A stretch of 12,234 bases of DNA from the NCBI GenBank assembly GCA_002478745.1, contig DLQI01000031.1, positions 1 through 12,234 of the forward strand, written 5' to 3'. The notes beneath the pieces are model-generated. The model did no database searches. It saw only the letters and a program-made list of their open reading frames with translations, and had not been told where the DNA came from. This DNA is from Rhodobacteraceae bacterium UBA7436. Lineage in GTDB: Bacteria; Pseudomonadota; Alphaproteobacteria; Rhodobacterales; Rhodobacteraceae. The position numbers and the translations under genes were made by a program. This document shows, one piece after another, positions 1-5,844 of the stretch; within the stretch, counting starts at the first letter, position 1, and each line of letters opens with the position of its first letter.

Positions 1-35
1 AAGATAATTTGAAACCACTGATTTTGACTGTTTTT

Positions 36-66
36 CAGCCTAATAGCGGGCTTCGCAGTTAGGCTG
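36..66. repeat. Strong imperfect hairpin
   Basis: CAGCCTAA (36-43) pairs perfectly with TTAGGCTG (59-66). Inside, a small internal loop is followed by GCG/CGC (46-48 with 54-56) and a five-base loop. T34-T35 could extend the stem by wobble with G67-G68 on the plus strand only. A T run lies before the stem, not after it, so this is not a normal intrinsic terminator in either direction. Its role is unknown. Confidence 0.5.
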
Positions 67-191
67 GGCCGTCATTACATTGCACTGCTATTCCCCTGAT
101 CAAATACCATCCACCTCTCACATCGCCCGCCCCCCCCTCACTGGTGCGTCTGGCAATGTTAATCCATCGCACGGTGGCTTCCCGAACGCCG

Positions 192-296
192 ACTGTACAA
201 TAGACTGTATATACTGTGCAGTCTGACCCCCTCATATATCCGTCAATTGCAGAGGTCTTGGCTGTAGTGTGCAATTCAGCCCCCCAATTGTACAGT
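192..296. repeat. Nested inverted repeats, possible three-way-junction RNA or paired operators
   Basis: ACTGTACAAT (192-201) is the exact reverse complement of ATTGTACAGT (287-296), giving ten Watson-Crick pairs. Directly inside it are AGACTG/CAGTCT (202-207 with 219-224) and AATTGCA/TGCAATT (245-251 with 270-276). Read as RNA, this folds as an outer stem closing two hairpins. Read as DNA, each outer arm contains the palindrome TGTACA, so the arms could be two copies of a protein-binding box. The sequence does not decide between the two. Confidence 0.35.
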
Positions 297-325
297 TCAC
301 GGACGACAGGCCCTTTTGGACGTTA

Positions 326-346
326 TTAACAACTGTCTGTTGTTAA
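326..346. promoter_or_regulatory. 8-5-8 dyad upstream of the YdeI-family gene
   Basis: TTAACAAC (326-333) and GTTGTTAA (339-346) are perfect inverted copies around TGTCT. The dyad ends 59 bases before the ATG at 406, a plausible place for an operator. It is AT-rich and not followed by a T tract, so it is unlikely to be a terminator. No cognate regulator is encoded next to it. Confidence 0.4.
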
Positions 347-405
347 CCTTTGAACAGAGCAGGTAACTATTGGTTAAGTTCTGTGAAACAGAGGAAGGCA
401 TCTTA

Positions 406-990
406 ATGGAAGACCCCATTTTCTTCACCAACCAAGATGCCTTTGAGGCGTGGTTCAAAGACCACCAAGACGCCAATGAAGTTTGGGTAGGCTATCATAG
501 AAGAAGCACAGGACGTCACAGTATAACCTGGTCAGAGTCAGTCGATGTTGCGCTGTGCATTGGTTGGATCGACGGCATACGCAAAAGCATCGATAGTCAG
601 AGCTATAAAATCCGTTTCACACCTCGCAAGAAGACAAGCGTTTGGAGCGCGGTCAACGTCAAGAAGGTCACTGAACTGACACGCCTTGGAAAGATGACCC
701 CTGCGGGGTTGGAGCTGTTCCACAACAGATCAGATGACAAAGGGTACACCTCTGCGGATCGTAATGTACCGCTGTGCGAAGAATTTGAAGACATCATCAA
801 AGCCAATGACGCGGCATGGCAGTTTCTGTCAAACCTCGCACCCTCTTATAGACGGGATTCAATCTGGTGGGTCATGAGTGCCAAAAAGGAAGAAACGCGG
901 CTAAAGCGTTTGGGCATTTTGATCGAGTCATCAGAGGCCGGATTGAAAATCCCCACTATGCGCAAAAAGAACGAGCTACCAAAAAAATAG
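406..990 (+). CDS. YdeI/OmpD-associated (OmdA) family protein
   Basis: This encodes a soluble 194-residue protein of the YdeI/OmdA family, often annotated as bacteriocin-protection or OmpD-associated; the biochemical activity of the family is not established. Family features seen are a Trp/Tyr-rich strand near the N-terminus (EVWVGYHRRSTG, 25-36), the WSESVDVALCIGWIDG segment (42-57), the basic FTPRKKTSVWSAVNVKKV block (71-88), MTPAGLELF (97-105), and a C-terminal YdeI-type segment around 137-183 with SIWWVMSAKKEETRLKR. There is no signal peptide or membrane segment. The frame is open from a TTG at 370, but the ATG at 406 is preferred because GAGGAAGG (391-398) sits seven bases before it and conserved sequence begins there. 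It appears to be a single-gene unit converging on the leftward membrane-protein gene. Its last Lys codons lie within that gene's terminator. Confidence 0.88.
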   Translation: MEDPIFFTNQDAFEAWFKDHQDANEVWVGYHRRSTGRHSITWSESVDVALCIGWIDGIRKSIDSQSYKIRFTPRKKTSVWSAVNVKKVTELTRLGKMTPAGLELFHNRSDDKGYTSADRNVPLCEEFEDIIKANDAAWQFLSNLAPSYRRDSIWWVMSAKKEETRLKRLGILIESSEAGLKIPTMRKKNELPKK

Positions 991-1012
991 CCCCCCGTGC
1001 GCACACGGAGGG
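981..1012 (-). terminator. Intrinsic terminator of the leftward membrane-protein gene, overlapping the YdeI-gene stop
   Basis: The arms 991-999 and 1004-1012 form a nine-pair stem with a four-base loop. On the minus strand all nine pairs form, one as a G-U wobble, and the stem is followed two bases later by seven U residues (complement of 981-987). On the plus strand the wobble becomes a C-A mismatch and no good U tract follows. The terminator therefore serves mainly the leftward transcript. Its U tract is the complement of the last Lys codons of the convergent gene. Confidence 0.8.
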
Positions 1013-1040
1013 CCGATATTTTAACATACGCGATTGCGCG

Positions 1041-1529
1041 TTATGAACGGTCGATGCGCTTGAGTACTGCGACCATGACGATGCCGTAAACAACGTGACC
1101 AACCAAAGCGACCCAAGTGATGCCAGTGAAGTTCAAGAAGAACGGCAACCCTGCGACCAATGTGACGCCACCAATTGCGAAAACCCACAAACCAAAGCCG
1201 TAGATTGCTGATGGGATGAACCAGTGCGTTTCACCGATCACGCGCTGCCAAAGTGGTGCAAAGATAAACATCCAACCGATTGGGTAACCGATCAAACCGA
1301 CCAAGTAGAAGTGTACGAAGTAGGCAGCAAAGTTGCTGTTTGGCAAACCAAGTGTGCCCAACAGGCTTTTGGCTAGGCCGTGTGGTGAAAGGTTGGCAAA
1401 GCCCAAACCCAGGCTGATCACTTGACCCCAAAGGTCAAAAGCGTTGGTGGCGAAAAAGCCAGCAACAAACATAAGGCCTAGGGTATAGGCGTTCATTTTT
1501 GGCATTGAGCGTGTGGTTGCGTCAGTCAT
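1041..1529 (-). CDS. Small multi-pass membrane protein of unknown function
   Basis: This encodes a 162-residue hydrophobic protein that I cannot name with certainty. It has a short polar N-terminus, then about four or five membrane segments: roughly 13-31, two within 65-95, 103-128 and 135-156. A basic C-terminal end (LKRIDRS) follows. Aromatic and glycine-rich stretches such as YPIGWMFIFAPLW, and a late GHVVYGIVM segment, loosely recall DUF6789/DUF1440-type membrane proteins, but this is only an impression. The reading frame opens at an ATG at 1544. The ATG at 1529 is chosen because GAAGGA (1537-1542) lies seven bases upstream of it. It is the last gene in a leftward series, 113 bases beyond the LysE stop, so it may be co-transcribed or have its own promoter. 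The terminator at 981-1012 ends it. Confidence 0.7.
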   Translation of the reverse strand: MTDATTRSMPKMNAYTLGLMFVAGFFATNAFDLWGQVISLGLGFANLSPHGLAKSLLGTLGLPNSNFAAYFVHFYLVGLIGYPIGWMFIFAPLWQRVIGETHWFIPSAIYGFGLWVFAIGGVTLVAGLPFFLNFTGITWVALVGHVVYGIVMVAVLKRIDRS

Positions 1530-1642
1530 TTGAAAATCCTTCATTTCTGCTGACTAGGAAGTGCGATTATTTCCCACCTCATAGCCAGAGTTTTCTAAGA
1601 GGATCACGCGAAAGTCAGGCAACCACCCCTTTCTGAAACACT

Positions 1643-2254
1643 TCAGGCTGGGCGTTGTGTCAGCAAAAGAAGGGCACCAAATACGATCATCCCAATACCC
1701 GAAGCCCTATGAATCCATTGTATATTTAACGTCGCAGAGCGTGCTGCCAAACGGCCCAATAATGCATAGATTAGGATCGCCCCCACTTCGAGCACAAGAA
1801 AGATCAAACCGATGATTGTGTAACTTTGTGCGTATGCTTCACTGACAACGAACTGTGGAAAGAACGCAGCAAACACCAAAATAGCTTTGGGGTTTCCAAG
1901 GGCCACAAAGCCTTCACGCCAGAATGCTTGCCCCAATGTGAGGGTCTGTCCCACGAACATGTTGCCGTCTGCCTTGGATGACGATCTTAGGATTTTGACA
2001 CCCAGATAGATGAGATAAGCCGCCCCAACAAATTTGACCACGGTAAAGACCACGCCAGAGGCGGAAAGGATAAGCCCCATCCCCAAAGCGCTCACAACGA
2101 TCATCGGTATAAAGGCGATCAAGCGGCCCAAGCTGGCGATCACTGCAAAGCCAACGCCGCGCTGTGCGCCATTGGTCAATGCCATCAGGTTGTTCGGCCC
2201 GAACGCTAAATTAATAGCGAAACAGGCCGGAACAAAAACCAGATAGTCGATCAA
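1643..2254 (-). CDS. LysE/RhtB family exporter
   Basis: This encodes a 203-residue inner-membrane protein of the LysE/RhtB family, which exports amino acids or related small metabolites. The substrate cannot be read from the sequence. Family marks are the N-terminal first helix ending in FGPNNL (18-23), the GAQRGVGFAVIASLG loop (29-43) and LGNPKAILVFAAFFPQF (119-135). About six membrane segments are visible (4-24, 38-62, 68-90, 116-136, 146-168, 180-199), and the length is normal for the family. The start is a TTG at 2254, chosen because the canonical N-terminus begins there and an in-frame stop lies just upstream. That stop is the desaturase stop codon, six bases away and in the same frame. 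No Shine-Dalgarno sequence is evident, so translation probably depends on ribosomes finishing the desaturase. No functional link between the two products is obvious. Confidence 0.88.
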   Translation of the reverse strand: MIDYLVFVPACFAINLAFGPNNLMALTNGAQRGVGFAVIASLGRLIAFIPMIVVSALGMGLILSASGVVFTVVKFVGAAYLIYLGVKILRSSSKADGNMFVGQTLTLGQAFWREGFVALGNPKAILVFAAFFPQFVVSEAYAQSYTIIGLIFLVLEVGAILIYALLGRLAARSATLNIQWIHRASGIGMIVFGALLLLTQRPA

Positions 2255-2260
2255 GGTGAT

Positions 2261-3289
2261 TTAGCCGTGCTTGAGTTTGTGCGCTGTCGCAAAGGACACC
2301 AAACGCTTGTTGGTGCTGTCCCACAGATCAAGGCTTGCGCACTTGAAACTTTCGCGCAGGTTCATGCGGCTGCTGGAATTTGCCAACTCTTCATGATCGC
2401 GCAACACTTCGGTCAAACGGTAGAATGGAATGCGGCTGTACAAGTGGTGTACGTGGTGAATGCCGATGTTGGCAGAGAACCACTGCAAAATTGGAGGCAG
2501 GTCATAGTGTGACGAGCCGTGAAGCGCGGCTTCGTGAACTTGCCAGTCATGGTGCTCTTCCCAATGTGTCGTTTCAAACTGGTGCTGCACGTAAAACAAC
2601 CAAACGCCGGTTGTGGCGGCGATCAAAGTTGTTGGAAGGAACACAAGGAACAGGGCCTGCCAGCCACCAAATTTCACGATGATCGTGAGTAGGATTGCGA
2701 TGGCCAGATTGGTGCCCATTGCACTTATCCAGTCCTTCTTTTGGCTAAAGTCAGACCATGGGATACGGTTGGTCAAAAGGAACAAATAGGTTGGACCAAT
2801 GCCAAACATTACGATTGGGTGGCGATAGGCCCGGTACAACAAGCGGCCCCAGCGGCTGCGCTGGTGATATTCTTCGACCGTCAATGTCATCACGTCGCCG
2901 ATGCCGCGTTGATCCAAATCACCTGCGTGGCTGTGGTGAATCGAATGGGTGCGGCGCCATACATCGTATGGTGTCAGTGTAAGGATGCCGAGTGCGCGGC
3001 CGGTCCAGTCGCTGACAGTACGGTTGTCAAAAAATGATCCGTGTCCACAATCGTGCTGGATGCAGAACAACCGCAGCAAGAAACAGCCATTTATCGCAGA
3101 GATTCCCAAGGCTGCCATGTAGCTGTAATTCGCGATCCAGCAGGCCAAGACCCACAAAATGATGAACGGAACGACACTGACACCCAACTCGAAGCTGCTG
3201 CGCAAGCTGTTGGGTTCGCGGTATTTCTTTAAAATCTGGACCCAATCACGGGCAGCCATATTCGAAGAATTATCGGTTTTGTCGGTCAT
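2261..3289 (-). CDS. Membrane fatty acid desaturase (DesA/omega-6-like)
   Basis: This encodes a 342-residue integral membrane di-iron desaturase of the acyl-lipid type, which inserts double bases into fatty acyl chains of membrane lipids using oxygen and an electron donor. All three histidine boxes are present: HDCGH (79-83), HSIHH (115-119) and HHVHH (278-282). Hydrophobic segments lie near 38-75 and 190-235, in the usual arrangement. The position (delta-12, delta-9 or other) and the exact substrate cannot be assigned from sequence alone. The ATG at 3289 is used; ribosome binding is weak (CGAGCAG), and an internal Met at residue 11 has no better site. It is the first gene of the leftward group and diverges from pnp. 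A 21-bp dyad at 3326-3346, 36 bases upstream of the start, suggests regulated expression, as expected for temperature- or lipid-responsive desaturases. Confidence 0.92.
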   Translation of the reverse strand: MTDKTDNSSNMAARDWVQILKKYREPNSLRSSFELGVSVVPFIILWVLACWIANYSYMAALGISAINGCFLLRLFCIQHDCGHGSFFDNRTVSDWTGRALGILTLTPYDVWRRTHSIHHSHAGDLDQRGIGDVMTLTVEEYHQRSRWGRLLYRAYRHPIVMFGIGPTYLFLLTNRIPWSDFSQKKDWISAMGTNLAIAILLTIIVKFGGWQALFLVFLPTTLIAATTGVWLFYVQHQFETTHWEEHHDWQVHEAALHGSSHYDLPPILQWFSANIGIHHVHHLYSRIPFYRLTEVLRDHEELANSSSRMNLRESFKCASLDLWDSTNKRLVSFATAHKLKHG

Positions 3290-3325
3290 ATTCTGCTCGT
3301 GATCTTTTTGTAATTGTCGGTCTGC

Positions 3326-3346
3326 AATACTGCATCATGCGGTATT
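3326..3346. promoter_or_regulatory. 21-bp operator-like dyad upstream of the desaturase
   Basis: AATAC-T-GCAT-C-ATGC-G-GTATT is an inverted repeat with nine of ten base pairs matching around a central C; the tenth is T opposite G. It lies 36 bases upstream of the desaturase ATG, where a repressor would block transcription. No regulator is encoded nearby. A diverged direct copy of its first 15 bases lies at 3358-3372. Confidence 0.5.
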
Positions 3347-3357
3347 AGAAAACTCCC

Positions 3358-3372
3358 AATATTGTGTCATGC
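3358..3372. repeat. Partial direct repeat of the desaturase dyad
   Basis: This 15-base stretch matches 12 of the 15 bases at 3326-3340, including the shared TCATGC end. It begins exactly 32 bases further on, about three helical turns, so two bound proteins would sit on the same DNA face. The right half of the dyad is poorly kept in this copy. It could be a weaker second binding site. Confidence 0.35.
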
Positions 3373-3485
3373 TTTTATGGCTAAATTTTTGCGGCCAAAC
3401 CCCTGCAAAATTGCCCTTTGACCCAATTCTCTTCCCAAGGGAGGAATTGTACTGTATGGCCGCGATATCTGAAATCTGTCGTTCG

Positions 3486-3556
3486 GACTCCGGCGGCTGA
3501 AATATAAGATACAGGAGTCAGGGGCAATTCGGCCCCTATGCAAAGGCCAATGGGCC
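3486..3556 (+). promoter_or_regulatory. pnp: pnp 5' leader with consecutive hairpins
   Basis: Three stem-loops precede the pnp start: GACTCC/GGAGTC (3486-3491 with 3514-3519, 22-base loop), AGGGGC/GCCCCT (3520-3525 with 3532-3537) and GGCC/GGCC (3545-3548 with 3553-3556). The last ends four bases before the pnp ribosome binding site AAGGAA (3560-3565). In E. coli, pnp is autoregulated through a structured leader cut by RNase III and degraded by PNPase. These hairpins are consistent with similar control here, but that is inference. Confidence 0.4.
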
Positions 3557-3571
3557 AACAAGGAAACGTAG

Positions 3572-5713
3572 ATGTTTAACGTAACTAAAAAATCCATGCA
3601 GTGGGGCGAAGAGACGCTTACACTGGAAACCGGCAAAGTCGCGCGTCAAGCCGACGGTTCTGTCATCGCCACATTGGGCGAGACATCCGTTATGGCCAAC
3701 GTCACTTTTGCACGTAAGCAAAAGCCAGGTCAGGACTTCTTCCCTCTGACTGTGCACTACCAAGAGAAATATTACGCTGCGGGTAAAGTACCTGGTGGCT
3801 TCTTCAAGCGTGAGGCCCGCCCCACCGAGAAAGAAACACTGACTGCTCGTTTGATCGACCGTCCAATTCGCCCACTATTCGTCCCTGGCTTCAAAAACGA
3901 AGTTTTGGTGATGTGTACTGTTCTATCCCACGACTTGGTTAACGACCCAGACATGGTTGCGATGATCGCTGCCTCTGCTGCGTTGACTATTTCTGGCGCA
4001 CCATTCCGCGGTCCTATCGCTGCTTGTCGCGTTGGTTTTGAGGATGGCGAATACATCCTAAACCCAGAAGTTGACGACATGCAGGACCTTCGCTTGAAGC
4101 CTGAGCAACGTCTAGACCTTGTTGTTGCCGGTACTAAAGACGCGGTGATGATGGTTGAATCAGAAGCTTATGAGCTTTCCGAAGCTGAAATGCTGGGCGC
4201 TGTCAAATTTGCACACGACTCTATCCAACCAGTGATCGACTTGATCGTTGAATTGGCTGAAGGCGCTGCAAAAGAGCCATTCGACTTCCAAGCACCTGAC
4301 TATTCAGACCTGTCTGCTGCCGTTGCTAAAGCTGGCGAAAAAGACATGCGCGCTGCATTCGCAATTGGTGACAAACAAGAGCGTACATCTGCTGTTTCAG
4401 CAGCACGCACTGTGATCATGGATGCGTTGACTGAAGAGCAACAAGCCGATGCGAACCTTGGTTCCGCAATAAAGGGCCTAGAAGCTGGCATCCTTCGTGG
4501 TGACGTTGTTAAAACTGGTAAGCGTATCGACGGTCGTGCGACTGACGAAATTCGCGACATCGTTTGTGAAACTGGCATGTTGCCACGTACACACGGTTCA
4601 GCTTTGTTCACACGCGGTGAAACACAAGGTTTGGTCGTAACAACTTTGGGTACCGGAGACGACGAGCAGTTCATCGACGCACTGCACGGCAACTTCAAAT
4701 CCAACTTCTTGCTACACTATAACTTCCCTCCATATTCAGTTGGTGAAGTTGGTCGTGTGTCTGGCCCAGGCCGTCGCGAAATCGGTCACGGTAAATTGGC
4801 ATGGCGCGCTTTGCAGGCTGTTCTTCCCGCAGCAACTGATTTCCCATACACCGTTCGCGTTGTATCCGAGATCACAGAATCCAACGGCTCGTCTTCAATG
4901 GCGTCCGTCTGCGGTGGCTCCTTGTCCATGATGGACGCGGGTGTTCCGTTGAAGTCTGCGGTTGCTGGTGTTGCTATGGGTCTGATCATGGAAGACAACG
5001 GCGAATACGCCATTTTGTCTGACATCTTGGGTGACGAAGATCACTTGGGCGACATGGACTTTAAAGTAGCTGGTACAGAAAACGGTATCACGTCTTTGCA
5101 AATGGACATCAAGATCGCAGGCATTACGCCAGAGATCATGGAAAAAGCACTCGAGCAGGCCCGTACTGGCCGTTTGCACATCCTTGGTGAAATGAACAAA
5201 TCACTTACTGGCGCGGCTGAATTCTCAGAGCACGCACCACGTATCGAAACCATGCAGATCCCAACGGACAAAATCCGTGAAGTGATCGGTTCCGGTGGTA
5301 AAGTGATCCGTGAAATCGTTGAAGTGTCCGGCGCAAAAGTAGACATCAACGACGAAGGCATCATCAAGATCGCGTCTCCAAACGGTGAAGCGATTAAGAA
5401 AGCCTACGAAATGATCTGGTCAATCGTAGCTGAGCCAGAAGAAGGCATGGTTTACACCGGTACGGTCGTTAAGATCGTAGACTTTGGTGCATTCGTGAAC
5501 TTCTTTGGCAAACGCGATGGTTTGGTCCACGTTTCCCAAATCGAAAACCGCCGTTTGAACCACCCTTCCGACGTCCTGAAAGAGGGCCAAGAAGTTAAGG
5601 TTAAATTGTTGGGCTTTGACGACCGTGGCAAGGTACGCCTTTCCATGAAAGTTGTTGACCAAACAACCGGCGAAGAAATCGTTGAAGAAAAGAAAGAGCC
5701 AGCTGCGGAGTAA
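3572..5713 (+). CDS. pnp: Polyribonucleotide nucleotidyltransferase (PNPase)
   Basis: This encodes the 713-residue PNPase, a trimeric cytoplasmic exoribonuclease that degrades RNA 3'-to-5' by phosphorolysis. It takes part in mRNA decay and the degradosome. Domains in order are the first RNase PH core (about 10-145, with the FFKREARPTEKE loop at 77-88), a helical linker (about 150-300), the second RNase PH core (about 315-545), a KH domain (about 560-605, GSGG loop at 573-576) and an S1 domain (about 624-695). The catalytic core is intact: SNGSSSMA (437-444) and GDEDHLGDMD (487-496), whose acidic residues bind metal. The start has AAGGAA six bases before the ATG. A strong terminator follows. 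The rpsO gene, which often precedes pnp in proteobacteria, is absent; a divergent desaturase lies upstream instead. Third positions often end in T or C (GGT, CGT, TCT), as expected of a well-expressed gene. Confidence 0.99.
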   Translation: MFNVTKKSMQWGEETLTLETGKVARQADGSVIATLGETSVMANVTFARKQKPGQDFFPLTVHYQEKYYAAGKVPGGFFKREARPTEKETLTARLIDRPIRPLFVPGFKNEVLVMCTVLSHDLVNDPDMVAMIAASAALTISGAPFRGPIAACRVGFEDGEYILNPEVDDMQDLRLKPEQRLDLVVAGTKDAVMMVESEAYELSEAEMLGAVKFAHDSIQPVIDLIVELAEGAAKEPFDFQAPDYSDLSAAVAKAGEKDMRAAFAIGDKQERTSAVSAARTVIMDALTEEQQADANLGSAIKGLEAGILRGDVVKTGKRIDGRATDEIRDIVCETGMLPRTHGSALFTRGETQGLVVTTLGTGDDEQFIDALHGNFKSNFLLHYNFPPYSVGEVGRVSGPGRREIGHGKLAWRALQAVLPAATDFPYTVRVVSEITESNGSSSMASVCGGSLSMMDAGVPLKSAVAGVAMGLIMEDNGEYAILSDILGDEDHLGDMDFKVAGTENGITSLQMDIKIAGITPEIMEKALEQARTGRLHILGEMNKSLTGAAEFSEHAPRIETMQIPTDKIREVIGSGGKVIREIVEVSGAKVDINDEGIIKIASPNGEAIKKAYEMIWSIVAEPEEGMVYTGTVVKIVDFGAFVNFFGKRDGLVHVSQIENRRLNHPSDVLKEGQEVKVKLLGFDDRGKVRLSMKVVDQTTGEEIVEEKKEPAAE

Positions 5714-5748
5714 ATCCAAAGCCTGTCTTTCTAAGACGATAGAAATAG

Positions 5749-5779
5749 AAAAGCCCCAGTGGAAACACTGGGGCTTTTT
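5749..5779 (+). terminator. Strong intrinsic terminator after pnp (bidirectional)
   Basis: The stem AAAAGCCCCAGTG (5749-5761) pairs with CACTGGGGCTTTT around a GAAA loop (5762-5765) and runs into a T tract. The A run on the left makes it work leftward too, so it can also stop the convergent peroxiredoxin transcript. It is the only T-tract terminator between these two genes. Confidence 0.93.
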
Positions 5780-5810
5780 GTTTGTCTAACCATTGCGTTT
5801 GAACGTTGGT

Positions 5811-5834
5811 GCCACAGCCCAGATGGGCCGTGGC
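5811..5834 (-). other. Hairpin downstream of the peroxiredoxin gene
   Basis: GCCACAGCCC (5811-5820) and GGGCCGTGGC (5825-5834) form a ten-pair stem with an AGAT loop. On the minus strand every position pairs, one as G-U. On the plus strand that position is an A-C mismatch. This points to use in the leftward transcript, just after the peroxiredoxin stop. No U tract follows, so it may protect the 3' end from exonucleases or pause polymerase ahead of the terminator at 5749-5779. Confidence 0.45.
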
Positions 5835-5844
5835 AGTCGTGGCC

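Larger units (their letters stand above)
1..405. other. Intergenic leader region with several inverted repeats; no gene recognised
   Basis: No recognisable protein-coding gene or tRNA is seen in the first 405 bases. The longest leftward reading frame (about 71 codons, 59-274) has a low-complexity Arg/Gly/Thr composition, resembles no family I know and lacks a convincing ribosome binding site. The stretch is unusual for its density of inverted repeats: 36-66, 192-201 with 287-296, 202-207 with 219-224, 245-251 with 270-276, and 326-346. It also has C runs at 130-137 and 280-285. The right part (about 190-405) could be a leader or control region for the YdeI-family gene starting at 406. The left part may belong to a gene outside the window. 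Confidence 0.6.

Noticed and set aside
36..66. Resemblance of GCCTAA...GTTAGGC to an integron attC site
   Set aside because: The element is only 31 bases, the left core lacks the required AAC end, the two-box attC arrangement is missing, and no integrase or cassette pattern is present.
59..274. Leftward open frame of about 71 codons near the left edge
   Set aside because: No family resemblance, unlikely composition, no good ribosome binding site, and it covers the cluster of inverted repeats. Treated as chance.
1633..1646. CTGAA/TTCAG hairpin at the LysE stop as a terminator
   Set aside because: The stem is only five pairs and no U tract follows on the minus strand.
3418..3455. TTGACC as a -35 element for pnp
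   Set aside because: No acceptable -10 hexamer occurs at 16-18 bases. The nearest AT-rich candidate is over 20 bases away, so no promoter is called.
3367..3636. Leftward 89-codon frame in the desaturase/pnp gap, the same length as ribosomal protein S15 (rpsO)
   Set aside because: The translated sequence has no S15 motifs, is on the strand opposite to pnp and overlaps the pnp start. The length match is coincidence.
4300..4704. Leftward 134-codon frame inside pnp
   Set aside because: It is a shadow of the pnp coding sequence, rich in Ser, Arg and Ala, with no independent support.
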